A stretch of 64,000 nt of DNA from Rhodococcoides fascians A25f (GTDB lineage Bacteria; Actinomycetota; Actinomycetes; Mycobacteriales; Mycobacteriaceae), in assembly GCF_000760935.2 (NCBI RefSeq), contig NZ_CP049744.1:2221001-2285000 (forward strand). Reading direction: 5' to 3'. This document shows, piece by piece, positions 1 through 9,363 of the stretch. How positions within the stretch are numbered: position 1 is the first letter of the stretch; each line of letters opens with the position of its first letter. The notes under the pieces are model-generated. The model had not been told where the DNA came from, ran no database searches, and saw nothing but the letters and a program-made list of their open reading frames with translations. The position numbers and the translations under genes are program-made.

Positions 1-645
1 GAGGTGTGGCAGATCGGGTAGCTCGCTCTGCGACGAGACGTCGGCGATCGGGGCATCGCCGACGTAACCGACCGGAGCAAGACCGTACTCGGGAAATTGT
101 CTTGTGCGAGAGACGAGTTGATGTGCGATCGGGTCGTTGCCGAGCACGATGGCCGGCGCTGCGGATCCGAACTTGGTGCGAAGCAAGCGTTGAACGACGA
201 CGCGGACCAGGCGGGCGATCGCAATCGTGAGCGCGCTCAGCAGCCACAGTCGCAACACGACCGCGCTGGGCCGGTAGTCGGTGTCGGCCAGGAACATCAG
301 GACCGTCAAAGCGAGCGATGCGAACGCAACAGCCGTTTCGGCCGGCCCGATCTCGTCCAGGAAGTTGCGGCGCAGGCTGCGCCGGTACATCGACTTGCCG
401 GCCATGATTCCGATGAGTAGTGGCAGGAACAGCCATGGGAGCCAGCCGGTGTCGGTGAGGCTGCCCGAATGCCACAGTAGCGCTCCGATCAAAGCGACGG
501 TGCCGGCGAGCACATCCACCGCGACGGTGATCGCGGTGTTGAGCGGATCGACCCGTAGTCGGTCCACGAGTGTGCGGCGGACCGCAGCGGTGTCGGGCTC
601 GACAGACCGCGGGCGAGTGTGCGGTGATTCGAGTGTTTCGGGCAC
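1..645 (-). CDS. Polyprenyl glycosylphosphotransferase, N-terminal part (cut by window edge)
   Basis: Reading the minus strand from a GTG at 645 gives an open frame that runs off the window start, so about 215 residues are visible. The GTG is preceded by GGGAAG a few bases upstream. The protein has a hydrophilic head (to about residue 30), then four hydrophobic stretches (about residues 38-56, 70-84, 100-125 and 132-150), followed by the start of a nucleotide-binding-like segment with APAIVLGN and EYGLAPVGYVGD. This is the usual front half of exopolysaccharide sugar-phosphate transferases (WcaJ/WbaP type: membrane helices plus CoA-binding-like domain); the catalytic bacterial sugar transferase domain would lie outside the window. 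By family knowledge it would load the first sugar phosphate onto polyprenyl phosphate at the inner membrane. The family call is confident; the sugar is unknown. Confidence 0.75.
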   Translation of the reverse strand, partial: MPETLESPHTRPRSVEPDTAAVRRTLVDRLRVDPLNTAITVAVDVLAGTVALIGALLWHSGSLTDTGWLPWLFLPLLIGIMAGKSMYRRSLRRNFLDEIGPAETAVAFASLALTVLMFLADTDYRPSAVVLRLWLLSALTIAIARLVRVVVQRLLRTKFGSAAPAIVLGNDPIAHQLVSRTRQFPEYGLAPVGYVGDAPIADVSSQSELPDLPHL

Positions 646-699
646 AGCTTCTTCCCGGTGGCTAGTTTCGGATGGGTAAGTCTTTGATATCCCATTGAA

Positions 700-705
700 T
701 GTATA
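700..705 (-). promoter_or_regulatory. Candidate -10 box of the sugar transferase gene
   Basis: TATACA on the minus strand, about 55 bases before the GTG at 645. No clear -35 match is visible. Confidence 0.4.
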
Positions 706-738
706 CCGCCGAGAAAGAGGTCACCCGGTCGACTTCAT

Positions 739-757
739 GAAAAAAACCCGAGGTCGG
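739..757 (-). terminator. Weak terminator candidate after the GAF gene
   Basis: Downstream of the GAF gene stop, the minus strand has a short CCG/CGG-type stem followed by seven T residues. The stem is short, so the call rests mainly on the T run. Confidence 0.35.
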
Positions 758-800
758 TTGTGGGCCGAGAAAAGCTATTAGCAGTTAGGGAAAGCGGCCT

Positions 801-1508
801 TTATTCGAAAACTCGCTCGCGAATGATCCAGGCCAAGTCCTGCAGTATCTGAACGTGGCCGGTGGTCCACTGCCGCGGCTGTCGATCCCACACGCAGAGG
901 GTTCCCACAGAATGGCCGCCGTCGTCGACGAGCGGAACTCCGAGATAGGAAACAAACAGATTGCTCTGGACCGACGGATGATCCTTGAGGGCGTCGTTGA
1001 GTCTCGCGTCCTCTACCACCAGCGGCTGGCCTAGATCGATCGCATAACGGCAGATGGACGCTTCGAGAGGAACCTCCTGCGCGCCACCGAGTTCCGACGG
1101 AAGTCCGAGTGCGCTCTTGAAGTACTGACGTCTGTCGTCGAGAAGCGAGAACGCGGCCGACGGGGCGTTCAATGCATCGGCGACCATCGCAACGATCCGG
1201 TCGTAGCCGGCGTCGGATCCGGTGTCCATCAACCCTGTCCGAGTCACTGCTGCCAATCTCTCGGGGTCGTCGATCGGGGTACCGAATGCCCGCGTCACCT
1301 CGACCGGTTCGACGCCCTTCTCCGATGCGGCCTGCAAAGCCCGCAGCAACGCACCCACGTCGGAGTCCTGATCGTCGGACAGTTCGCGAACGAGTCGGTC
1401 CACCACTGCGCGCCGAATGAATTCGTCGGTGGAAAGCCCGGATTTCTCCGCTTGCCGGGCGAGTAGCTCGTTCAGACGCGCGTCGAAACCGGGAAAGCCT
1501 GTAGTCAT
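801..1508 (-). CDS. GAF domain protein
   Basis: A 235-residue soluble protein. Residues about 1-45 (FDARLNELLARQ through RLVRELSD) look like a ribbon-helix-helix or short helical segment; residues about 95-235 form a GAF domain, with FSLLDDRRQYFKS, the EASICRYAI segment containing the conserved Cys, VSYLGVPLV and SVGTLCVWD. GAF domains bind small ligands or sense redox and act in signalling; no kinase, phosphatase or GGDEF output is attached, so its partner is unknown. The start at ATG 1508 was preferred over upstream in-frame codons because a TACCAT box ends 8 bases before it, as expected for a leaderless message. It lies between the exopolysaccharide gene and a secreted hydrolase, but a functional tie is not shown. 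Confidence 0.75.
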   Translation of the reverse strand: MTTGFPGFDARLNELLARQAEKSGLSTDEFIRRAVVDRLVRELSDDQDSDVGALLRALQAASEKGVEPVEVTRAFGTPIDDPERLAAVTRTGLMDTGSDAGYDRIVAMVADALNAPSAAFSLLDDRRQYFKSALGLPSELGGAQEVPLEASICRYAIDLGQPLVVEDARLNDALKDHPSVQSNLFVSYLGVPLVDDGGHSVGTLCVWDRQPRQWTTGHVQILQDLAWIIRERVFE

Positions 1509-1515
1509 TGGGCAA

Positions 1516-1521
1516 ATGGTA
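1516..1521 (-). promoter_or_regulatory. Leaderless-type -10 box of the GAF gene
   Basis: TACCAT on the minus strand followed by 7 bases and the ATG at 1508. Confidence 0.5.
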
Positions 1522-1657
1522 GTACAGGCAAAGTTGTCGTACCGATGACTGCCGCGAGAAGATACCTTTCGATTCTCGAACAGACGCCGCCTTTGCCACA
1601 ATGCGTATGACAATCCATTCGTGAATGACTGCGCCCCGTTGTTGTTAGCATCTGTCG

Positions 1658-2770
1658 ATGAGAAGGAATTCGACGCGACGAGCGAGTGCAGCACTGTTGG
1701 TCGTGCTGTTGGGGTTCGCTGCTGGGTCGGTACCCGCTGCGGCATCTGCTCTGCGGTCCCAGCAGGCCGCAAGTCCATTGTGTGCTCGGCAGTCCGATGC
1801 AGTTCGGATCGGGGTATCGCCGGGCGCGTCGATCGGCACGCTGTCTCCGGCGGATCTGGATCGGGAACTCACGCTTGCTCGAGACGCTGGGGCCTTCGCA
1901 GTTCGTGTCGACATCGATTGGTCTGCAATCGAATCGACTCGGGGCCGCTTCGATTGGAGTCGCACGGACCGAGTTATCGACGCCATTGTGGCCCACGGGA
2001 TGTGCCCGCACGGCATAATCGCCTACACCCCGAGATGGGCACGAGTGGCGGCTGCCATCAACGATTCGCACTCCCGACCTGCCAATGCCGCCACCTTTGC
2101 TGCGTTCGCCAAGACCGTGGCGCAACGGTACTCGAGCCGAATCGGCATCTGGGAGGTGTGGAACGAGCCGAACATCGTGACGTTCTTCAAGCCGGCCCCC
2201 GATGTGACGGCATACTCGGCGCTACTGCGCGCCAGCTATACCGCAATCAAGCAAGTGCAACCCGCATCCACGGTGCTGGCGGGTGGGATGGCACCCTCCG
2301 AGGACACCAACGGAAACATCTCCGGTACGTCGTTCCTGTCGCAGATGTACGCGCAGGGGTCGAACAAGTACTTCGACGCCTTCAACGTCCACCCGTACAC
2401 ATGGCCCTATCTGCCCAACGACCCCAGCACCGCGTCGTGGAACACTGCGATGAAGATGTGGTCCATGCGAGACACCATGATTGCCGGTGGTGACAGTGCC
2501 AAGCAGATCTGGATCACCGAATTCGGAGCCCCTACGGGAACGTCTCCCAACAGCGTCAGTGAGCAGGTGCAATCGGACAGCATAGGGATTGTCCTCGACG
2601 CTGTCCTCGGTAACGATTGGCTCGGGCCCGCTTACGTCTACAGCCTCCGCGACGCCGGTTCCAACACCGCCGACACCGAACAGAACTTCGGATTGGTGCG
2701 CAGAGACTGGACGCCCAAGATCGCATACGGGCGCGTCGACGCATATGCCGCGGAGCACTCCGGTCGATGA
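1658..2770 (+). CDS. Secreted glycoside hydrolase, TIM-barrel cellulase-like
   Basis: A 370-residue protein with an N-terminal signal peptide (basic MRRNSTRR, hydrophobic core to about residue 24, AAASA cleavage region). The barrel has the typical clan-A signature: WEVWNEPN, where E170 is the likely acid/base, and WITEFGAP, where E288 is the likely nucleophile, plus FNVHPYTWP between them. These point to the GH5/GH39/GH42-like (clan GH-A) superfamily acting on an extracellular or cell-surface polysaccharide. The nearby sugar transferase at the window start suggests an exopolysaccharide context, although the two are on opposite strands with the GAF gene between. The substrate cannot be told from sequence. 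A typical lone catalytic domain with no binding module. Confidence 0.8.
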   Translation: MRRNSTRRASAALLVVLLGFAAGSVPAAASALRSQQAASPLCARQSDAVRIGVSPGASIGTLSPADLDRELTLARDAGAFAVRVDIDWSAIESTRGRFDWSRTDRVIDAIVAHGMCPHGIIAYTPRWARVAAAINDSHSRPANAATFAAFAKTVAQRYSSRIGIWEVWNEPNIVTFFKPAPDVTAYSALLRASYTAIKQVQPASTVLAGGMAPSEDTNGNISGTSFLSQMYAQGSNKYFDAFNVHPYTWPYLPNDPSTASWNTAMKMWSMRDTMIAGGDSAKQIWITEFGAPTGTSPNSVSEQVQSDSIGIVLDAVLGNDWLGPAYVYSLRDAGSNTADTEQNFGLVRRDWTPKIAYGRVDAYAAEHSGR

Positions 2771-2794
2771 TCGACCGATTCTTCTGGCGTGGGC

Positions 2795-2800
2795 TACTGT
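2795..2800 (+). promoter_or_regulatory. Leaderless-type -10 box of the alpha/beta hydrolase
   Basis: TACTGT followed by 6 bases and the ATG at 2807. Confidence 0.5.
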
Positions 2801-2806
2801 CTGCCC

Positions 2807-3730
2807 ATGACGTCGCAGCCGGGGGGCTCGTTTCCTGATCGTGTAGAGGTCTCGTTCGATTCGCAGGGGGATTCCTGCGCGGCGTGGCTCTATCTTCCGA
2901 ACGACCCGCACCCAGCTCCGGTGATCGTCATGGCGCACGGTCTCGGCGGTACCCGGGAGATGCGACTCGACGCCTATGCCGAGCGCTTCCGTGCCGCCGG
3001 GTACGCCTGCCTGGTGTTCGACTATCGCTACTTCGGGGCCAGCGGCGGCGAGCCGCGCCAGTTGCTCGATATCGAGTCCCAGTTGCAGGACTGGGCTTCG
3101 GCCATCGCCCATGCGCGTTCGCGTACCGATGTGGACAACGGTCGAATCGTGTTGTGGGGCTCGTCGTTCGGCGGGGGCCACGTCATCGTCGCTGCCGCCC
3201 GAGACCAACAGGTCGTGGCCGTCGTGGCGCAGTGCCCGTTCACCGACGGCATTGCGTCGGGGCTGGCGTCGAACACGTGGACCTCGGTGAAGCTGTCGGG
3301 CCGGGCCTTGGCAGACCTCGCGGGATCGGTGATCGGGCGCCCGCCGCTGATGGTGGCGACGGCTGGGCGACCCGGGACGACCGCGCTGATGACCTCACCC
3401 GACAGTTACGACGGCTATCTGGCCCTCGCTCCTGACACCGACGAATCGTTCCACAATCGGGTAGCAGCCAGAGTCGCGCTGCAGATCGTGCGGCACCGGC
3501 CCGGACGTCGAGCCGAGGATGTTCGATGCCCCATTCTGTTCGTCGTCTGTGAGACGGACTCGGTCGCGCCCGCAAAAGCAACCCTGCGGTACGCACGGAA
3601 GGCTCCGCTCGGCGAGATCAGGACCTACGACGCCGGTCACTTCAAGATCTATCTGGGAGAGGCGTTCGAGAGGGTGGTGGCAGATCAGCTCGAGTTCCTG
3701 ACGCGCACCGCGCCACTGCACCGTCAGTAG
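2807..3730 (+). CDS. Alpha/beta hydrolase
   Basis: A 307-residue cytoplasmic protein with the alpha/beta hydrolase order: oxyanion segment VMAHGLGG, the FDYRYFGASGG strand-turn, the nucleophile elbow WGSSFGGGH, a C-terminal acid near FVVCETDSVAP and a catalytic His in YDAGHFKIY. The form with GASGGEPR and a WGSSFGG elbow resembles the dienelactone hydrolase / X-Pro dipeptidyl peptidase-like hydrolases. An in-frame GTG at 2789 could extend it by six residues; ATG 2807 was preferred because of the TACTGT box just upstream. It is tail-to-tail with the nitrate reductase gene and overlaps it by 7 bases. The substrate is unknown. Confidence 0.8.
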   Translation: MTSQPGGSFPDRVEVSFDSQGDSCAAWLYLPNDPHPAPVIVMAHGLGGTREMRLDAYAERFRAAGYACLVFDYRYFGASGGEPRQLLDIESQLQDWASAIAHARSRTDVDNGRIVLWGSSFGGGHVIVAAARDQQVVAVVAQCPFTDGIASGLASNTWTSVKLSGRALADLAGSVIGRPPLMVATAGRPGTTALMTSPDSYDGYLALAPDTDESFHNRVAARVALQIVRHRPGRRAEDVRCPILFVVCETDSVAPAKATLRYARKAPLGEIRTYDAGHFKIYLGEAFERVVADQLEFLTRTAPLHRQ

Positions 3731-6700
3731 ACGTCGCGCACGTAGCGCTTCTCGGCAGCAAGAGCTTTGACGTAGGCCTCGGCACTGCTGGGAGCAAGCT
3801 TTCCGTGCTGGGCCACCACGCCCTTCAGCGCAGCATCGACGTCCTTGGCCATTCGCGTTGCGTCGCCGCAGACGTAGAAGTGGGCGCCACGAGCAATCCA
3901 GTTCCACAACTCGGCCCCGTGCTCACGCATCCGATCTTGAACGTAGACCTTGTCTTTCTGATCGCGCGAGAAGGCAACGTCCAGGCGGCTGAGCGACCCG
4001 TCCCGCATCATCTCCGTCAGTTCGTCGCGGTAGTAGAAATCTGTATCCGCATGTTGCTCACCGAAGAACAGCCAATTCCGGCCGGTGTGACCCAGAGCCC
4101 GACGCTCGTGCAGGAACGCTCTGAACGGGGCGACGCCCGTGCCGGGGCCGACCATGATCATCGGGGTGGAGGGGTCGTCCGGTGGCTTGAAATGCGAGGA
4201 CTTCTGCACGAAGATCCCCACCTCGTCGTTCGCCGCGTGGTCGGCCAGATATGTCGAGCACACGCCGCGTCGCGGAACTCCGTGCACGTTGTACCGTACG
4301 GCGGAAACAGTCACCTGTACCTCGTTTGGATTCTCCTTCGGACTCGACGAAATCGAGTACAGCCGCGGCTGCAGCGGTTTGAGAACTCCCAGCCAGTCTT
4401 CTACCGACGCCCTGACCGGATGTGCAGCCAGGACATCGATCGACTGGCGACCCCACATCCAGTCGAGCAACGCATGTTTGTTGTCGGGATGCAGCATTGC
4501 TTCGAGATCGTCCACCGCGGTCCGGCGGTGAATGAATTTCAGTAGATCCGGTGTTGCACGGGCGATCTCGAGGTGGCTGCGCAGTGCCGTGCGCAATGTC
4601 ATGGCACCGGTGCCGCTGAGATCGACATTCGTGTCGCCGTCCAGTCCGGTTGCCAGCAACCACTCGTCGACGAAAGCATCGCTGTTACGCGGCCAGACTC
4701 CGAGCGCATCGCCCACTTCGTAGTCGAGTGTTCCGTCGGGTAGGTGAAAGCCGAGTTGACGCACGTCCTTCATCGATCCGCGCGAATTCAGTACTCGGTT
4801 GCGTACGACAGTCGTCACGAGCGGAGACTTCTTGCTGAAGCGCGCCGGGGTGGCCTCGTGGGTTGTCTGTTCGACGGGTCGGGTCTTCTCCACCGTCGTC
4901 GGCGCGACGGGGCCACCTTTGTTCGAGAGGCTGGCGGTGTCATCGTTACGAAGGCAGACCACCACCGCGTCGAGCCACGATGCGGACTCGTCTTCGTAAT
5001 CGGGTTCGCAGTCGACTCGGTCGAGGAGCCGGGTAGCACCCAATTCGGAGAGGCGCTCGTCGATCTTGCGGCCGTGGCCACAGAAGTCGGCGTAGCTCGA
5101 GTCGCCGAAAGCGAGTACTGCGTAGCGGATTCCATTCAGACCGGTCACCGACTCGGCGACCAGGCTGTCCCAGAACGTCGCCCCGTTGTCCGGAGCTTCG
5201 CCGTCACCGGTGGTACTGCTGACGATCAGCACATCTGCCTCGGCGGGCAGTCGATCGACGGTGAAGGAGTCCATCGAGTGCTCCGCGACGGTCAGCCCTG
5301 CTCCCTTCAGATGTGACAGGCAGGTCTGCGAGTATTCCTCGGCAGTCCCGGTCTGCGAGGCCCACAGCAGAAGTAGCGGCCGCCCCGACGAGTCGGGTGA
5401 GAGGGCCGCGGCCGTGGTCGGCGCGCCGTCGAAGTCGATTCTGCGCGAAAACAATCCGGCGAGAACTCCGTCGAGCCAGGCGTGAGTCTCGGGGGACAGG
5501 GGTGTCTGCGCAGGCAGGGTGGGAGTTCCCTCGGCCGCACGGCCTGCCGCGCTACCCAGGCCCTCCAGCAACCCGGCGATGTAGCTCTGTTCGACCGCGG
5601 TGAACGGTGCCGACGGGCGGGCGGGTCGGCCGACCATCTCGGCGAGTGCGTCGATCGGATCCTCGGTACCGTTCTCGACCACAGACGACGGGGGCTCCAC
5701 TGCAGCAACTTTGGTGAGTGTGACTGCGCACGCCTTGAACTCGGGTTGCTGGCTGTACGGATCGACCGCATCGTTGGTGACCGCATTGATCGCCAGATTT
5801 TCGCCGAACTCGTCGTTCCAGTGAAACGGAGCGAAACAGTTGCCCGGGAGAACTCGGTCGGTGACGACTGCCGGGAGTACCGCTCGGCCCCGTCGAGATA
5901 CGATTTCGACACTGTCGCCCTCGGTGAGACCGAGACGGTCGGCATCGATGGCATGTACCTCGACGAACGGCCCGGGATCGAGCTTGTTCAGCTTGGCGAC
6001 CTTGCCGGTCTTGGTCATGGTGTGCCACTGATGGGGCAGGCGACCGGTATTGAGAACGAACGGGTAGTCGTCGTCGGGCATCTCGGCCGGTGCCATGCTG
6101 GGCCTGGCGAAGAACTGTGCTCGTCCGGTGGGGGTGGGGAAGGACAGTGCGGGAATCGATCCGTCCTCGCAGACGTGTTGTCTCTGGCTGACCCCGTCGT
6201 TGAGGTAGCGGATCGGGTGGCGGGTGGTTGTTCCATCGGGTGGGCACGGCCACTGGAGTGGATTCTCGCGCAGGCGCTCGTAGGTGACTCCGCGGATGTC
6301 GTAGCCGGTGTTTGGGTTCCAGAATTGCTTGATCTCCTCGAACACCTCCTCGGCGCTCGCGTAGGTGAATGCCTCCGAATATCCCAGCGCGCAGGCCATG
6401 TCGGCGATGATCTTCCAGTCCGGCAGAGCCCCGCCCGGTGCCTCGACTGCCGGTTGGAAGAGGGTCAGGTTGCGCTCGGAATTGACCATCACGCCCTCGG
6501 CTTCCGTCCACAGGGCCGCGGGAAGCATGACATCGGCGTAGCTGTTGGTCTCGGTATCGGCGAATGCATCCTGGGTGATCACCAACTCGGCGCGTTCCAG
6601 GCCGTCGATCACTGTCGTTCGGTTGGCCACCGAGGCAACCGGATTGGTGCAGATGATCCAGCAGGCCTTGATGTCCCCTGCGGCGAGCTTGGAGAACATC

Positions 6701-7926
6701 TCGATGGTTCCGCCGCCGACGTCGGTGCGGAGCGTCCCCTCGGGGATGCTCCATCGATTCTCGACAAATTCACGGTCGGCATCGCTGATCACCGATCGCT
6801 GTCCCGGGAGTCCCGGGCCCATGTAGCCCATTTCTCGTCCGCCCATGGCGTTCGGTTGCCCGGTCAAGGAGAAGGGTCCGCTTCCGGTCTTGCAGATGGC
6901 ACCGGTAGCCAGATGAAGGTTGCACAGTGCGTTGGTGTTCCAGGTTCCGTGCGTCGACTGGTTGAGGCCCATGGTCCAGCAGCTCATCCAGTTGTTCGCA
7001 TCACCGATCATCGCGGCCGCGGCGCGCAGGTCCTGCTCGTCGAGACCTGTTGCAGCACAGACTTTGTCCAGGGTGTAGTCGGCGAGGAATTCCGGCATCG
7101 CGTCCCACCCATCGGTGAATTTCGCGATGAACTCGGGGTCGGTGTTGCCGTCCTCGACGATGAGCGCCAGCAACCCGTTGAGTAGGGCCAGGTCCGAGCC
7201 CGGCTTCAGTTTCAGATGCAGGTGGGCCTTGTCTGCGGTCGCGGTACGTCGAGGGTCGACGACGATCAGCTTCGCGCCGGCCTTGACTCGGTCCATCATC
7301 CGCAGAAACAGAATGGGGTGGCAGTCGGCCATGTTGGAGCCGATGACGAAGAAGACATCGGCGTGGTCGAAGTCCTCGTAGGATCCGGGCGGGCCGTCGG
7401 CACCGAGCGACTGTTTGTATCCGGTTCCCGCGCTTGCCATGCACAGGCGCGAGTTGGATTCGATCTGGTTGGTGCCGATGAACCCCTTGGCCAATTTGTT
7501 CGACAGATACTGAGCTTCGATCGACATCTGCCCTGATACGTACAGTGCCACTGCATCGGGACCGTGCTCGTCGATGATGGTGCGGAGCCGCCCAGCGGCG
7601 TCGTTGATCGCCACCGCGGTGTCCGTGCTTTCCGCGCTCTCGCCGCGGCGATGCCGAATCTGCGCTTTCTCGAGTCGACCGGGCCCGGCCAGCATGTCTG
7701 CAGTGGTCGTTCCCTTGGTGCACAGGCGGCCGAAGTTGGCCGGGTGAGACTTGTCGCCGACGGACTTGGTGACGACGGACCTGGTGACGACGGGGCGTGC
7801 GTCCGCCGACGTCGAGAGGCCGCCGACCTGGAGCACCATGCCGCATCCCACACCGCAGTACGCGCAGAGTGTCTTCACCGTGGTGACCATGGATTCCACA
7901 GTGCCCGGCCCAAGGTGCGCGGCCAT
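3724..7926 (-). CDS. Assimilatory nitrate reductase fused to CysJ-type flavoprotein reductase
   Basis: A 1400-residue fusion. Residues about 18-75 hold the CAYCGVGC 4Fe-4S motif ending at LCTKG; about 75-560 form the molybdopterin oxidoreductase core; about 600-720 the molybdopterin dinucleotide-binding domain (LNTGRLPHQWHTMT). After a linker, a flavodoxin domain begins near 850 (WASQTGTAEEY), followed by FAD and NADPH domains with RLYSISSS (about 1189), GVCSTYL, GPGTGVAPFRAF (about 1260) and an aromatic C-terminal tail VRDVY as in CysJ. The single chain would pass electrons from NADPH via FAD, FMN and Fe-S to the Mo site and reduce nitrate to nitrite in the cytoplasm. Such proteins are annotated in rhodococci as bifunctional nitrate reductase/sulfite reductase flavoprotein alpha subunit. 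No nitrite reductase or nitrate transporter lies in this window. Start: ATG 7926 or ATG 7890 (second Met). Confidence 0.9.
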   Translation of the reverse strand: MAAHLGPGTVESMVTTVKTLCAYCGVGCGMVLQVGGLSTSADARPVVTRSVVTKSVGDKSHPANFGRLCTKGTTTADMLAGPGRLEKAQIRHRRGESAESTDTAVAINDAAGRLRTIIDEHGPDAVALYVSGQMSIEAQYLSNKLAKGFIGTNQIESNSRLCMASAGTGYKQSLGADGPPGSYEDFDHADVFFVIGSNMADCHPILFLRMMDRVKAGAKLIVVDPRRTATADKAHLHLKLKPGSDLALLNGLLALIVEDGNTDPEFIAKFTDGWDAMPEFLADYTLDKVCAATGLDEQDLRAAAAMIGDANNWMSCWTMGLNQSTHGTWNTNALCNLHLATGAICKTGSGPFSLTGQPNAMGGREMGYMGPGLPGQRSVISDADREFVENRWSIPEGTLRTDVGGGTIEMFSKLAAGDIKACWIICTNPVASVANRTTVIDGLERAELVITQDAFADTETNSYADVMLPAALWTEAEGVMVNSERNLTLFQPAVEAPGGALPDWKIIADMACALGYSEAFTYASAEEVFEEIKQFWNPNTGYDIRGVTYERLRENPLQWPCPPDGTTTRHPIRYLNDGVSQRQHVCEDGSIPALSFPTPTGRAQFFARPSMAPAEMPDDDYPFVLNTGRLPHQWHTMTKTGKVAKLNKLDPGPFVEVHAIDADRLGLTEGDSVEIVSRRGRAVLPAVVTDRVLPGNCFAPFHWNDEFGENLAINAVTNDAVDPYSQQPEFKACAVTLTKVAAVEPPSSVVENGTEDPIDALAEMVGRPARPSAPFTAVEQSYIAGLLEGLGSAAGRAAEGTPTLPAQTPLSPETHAWLDGVLAGLFSRRIDFDGAPTTAAALSPDSSGRPLLLLWASQTGTAEEYSQTCLSHLKGAGLTVAEHSMDSFTVDRLPAEADVLIVSSTTGDGEAPDNGATFWDSLVAESVTGLNGIRYAVLAFGDSSYADFCGHGRKIDERLSELGATRLLDRVDCEPDYEDESASWLDAVVVCLRNDDTASLSNKGGPVAPTTVEKTRPVEQTTHEATPARFSKKSPLVTTVVRNRVLNSRGSMKDVRQLGFHLPDGTLDYEVGDALGVWPRNSDAFVDEWLLATGLDGDTNVDLSGTGAMTLRTALRSHLEIARATPDLLKFIHRRTAVDDLEAMLHPDNKHALLDWMWGRQSIDVLAAHPVRASVEDWLGVLKPLQPRLYSISSSPKENPNEVQVTVSAVRYNVHGVPRRGVCSTYLADHAANDEVGIFVQKSSHFKPPDDPSTPMIMVGPGTGVAPFRAFLHERRALGHTGRNWLFFGEQHADTDFYYRDELTEMMRDGSLSRLDVAFSRDQKDKVYVQDRMREHGAELWNWIARGAHFYVCGDATRMAKDVDAALKGVVAQHGKLAPSSAEAYVKALAAEKRYVRDVY

Positions 7927-8150
7927 TACACGTCAGTTAGCCCGATATGACGTTGTCCTCACCGTGCTGTGCGGGGCTCGGTGATCTGGTGTCGTGAAGC
8001 GCATCGCATGGGTGAGGAGGTAACACGAACTTTGCGCCTCGCGATTGGTACTCGAACGTTATTCATCGAACGGGCTGTCGAGTGGAATGTGAAGATTCTC
8101 CGCTGGCACAATCGTGCGAGTCGGGCTCGAAGTGGGAAGTGGTGTGGTTG
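7927..8150. other. Intergenic region upstream of the nitrate reductase and L,D-transpeptidase genes
   Basis: About 220 bases between two divergent genes. It must hold both promoters; no convincing -10/-35 pair, operator or structured RNA was recognised. Confidence 0.5.
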
Positions 8151-9344
8151 ATGAGGGTGAATCGCGGATTCGTACTCGCCGCGGTGGGAGTCGTCGCTTC
8201 GGTGGCGGTCCTGTCGGGATGCAGCTCTGCGTCGGACATTTCCGAGCCCTCGGTGCCCATCGACTCCAACCCGATGACCGAGCTGATGAAGCCGAAGTTG
8301 ACGTCGAGTGTCCTCGACGGAGCAGTCGGATTCTCGCCCGCCGACCCGGTGACCGTCTCGGTGGCCGACGGCAAATTGTCCTCGGTGACGATGCTCAATC
8401 CGGCTGGAGAGCCGGTGTCGGGGGCAATCGCGCCCGACGGGTTGTCGTGGACCAACACCGAGCCGCTCGGCTACGACCGCGAGTATCGCGTGCAGGCCGA
8501 CGCATACGGACTCGGGGGAGCGTCGAGCACGATCACCAGCTTCACCACCAGCCAGCCCGGTAACTTCACCAAGCCGTACGTTCTGCCGAATCCCGGTGAC
8601 ATCGTGGGTATCGGGCAGCCCGTCGCGGTCCAGTTCGACGAAGCCATCACCGACAAGCTCGCTGCACAGAACGCGATCACGGTGACAACGACGCCTGCCG
8701 TCGAAGGCGCGTTCTACTGGGTCAACAACAAAGAGGTTCGCTGGCGACCACAGAATTACTGGGCACCGGGCACCAAGGTCGACGTGGCGGTGAACGTGTA
8801 CGGGCGCGACCTCGGTGACGATATCTACGGTCAGGAGAACGCGACGACGTCGTTCACGATCGGTGATGCCGTCATCGCCACCGCCGACGACAACACCAAG
8901 CAGGTGACGTTCAACGTCAACGGCCAGGACGTCATCACCATGCCGACGTCGATGGGCAAGGACAGCACCCCGACCGACAACGGCGTCTACATCATCGGTG
9001 ACCGTTTCGAGCACCTCGTGATGGATTCTTCGACGTACGGCGTGCCGGTGAACTCGTCCACCGGATACCGAACGCCCGTCGATTGGGCGACGCGAATGTC
9101 CTACAGCGGCATCTTCTTCCACTCCGCACCGTGGTCGGTGGGGCAACAGGGGTACTCGAACGCCTCGCACGGTTGTCTGAATCTGAGCCCGACCAATGCC
9201 AAGTGGGTCTACGACAACACCAAGCGCGGCGACATCGTCGTCGTGAAGAACACCGTCGGTGGAACGCTGTCGGGTACCGACGGCCTCGGTGATTGGAACA
9301 TCCCGTGGGACGAGTGGAAAGCGGGCAACGCCACCACGGTCTGA
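8151..9344 (+). CDS. L,D-transpeptidase lipoprotein
   Basis: A 397-residue protein with a lipoprotein signal peptide (MRVNRGF, hydrophobic core, LSGC lipobox with Cys 24). Two Ig-like domains fill about residues 45-250 (the second starts near [13 protein letters not shown]), followed by the YkuD catalytic domain with [11 protein letters not shown] and the SHGCLNLSP active-site motif, catalytic C342. This architecture matches the mycobacterial LdtA/LdtB group (LdtMt1/LdtMt2) that makes 3-3 cross-links in peptidoglycan at the outer face of the membrane. The ATG at 8151 was chosen because the signal peptide starts there and GGGAAG lies about 11 bases upstream; in-frame codons further upstream would bury the signal. 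It converges on an M23 peptidase gene. Confidence 0.92.
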   Translation: MRVNRGFVLAAVGVVASVAVLSGCSSASDISEPSVPIDSNPMTELMKPKLTSSVLDGAVGFSPADPVTVSVADGKLSSVTMLNPAGEPVSGAIAPDGLSWTNTEPLGYDREYRVQADAYGLGGASSTITSFTTSQPGNFTKPYVLPNPGDIVGIGQPVAVQFDEAITDKLAAQNAITVTTTPAVEGAFYWVNNKEVRWRPQNYWAPGTKVDVAVNVYGRDLGDDIYGQENATTSFTIGDAVIATADDNTKQVTFNVNGQDVITMPTSMGKDSTPTDNGVYIIGDRFEHLVMDSSTYGVPVNSSTGYRTPVDWATRMSYSGIFFHSAPWSVGQQGYSNASHGCLNLSPTNAKWVYDNTKRGDIVVVKNTVGGTLSGTDGLGDWNIPWDEWKAGNATTV

Positions 9345-9363
9345 TCGGTTTCGATCGGGTGGG

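Noticed and set aside
7959..9170. 403-residue open frame on the minus strand
   Set aside because: Antisense of the L,D-transpeptidase gene, which has a lipobox and the SHGCLNL active site; the antisense frame has no motif.
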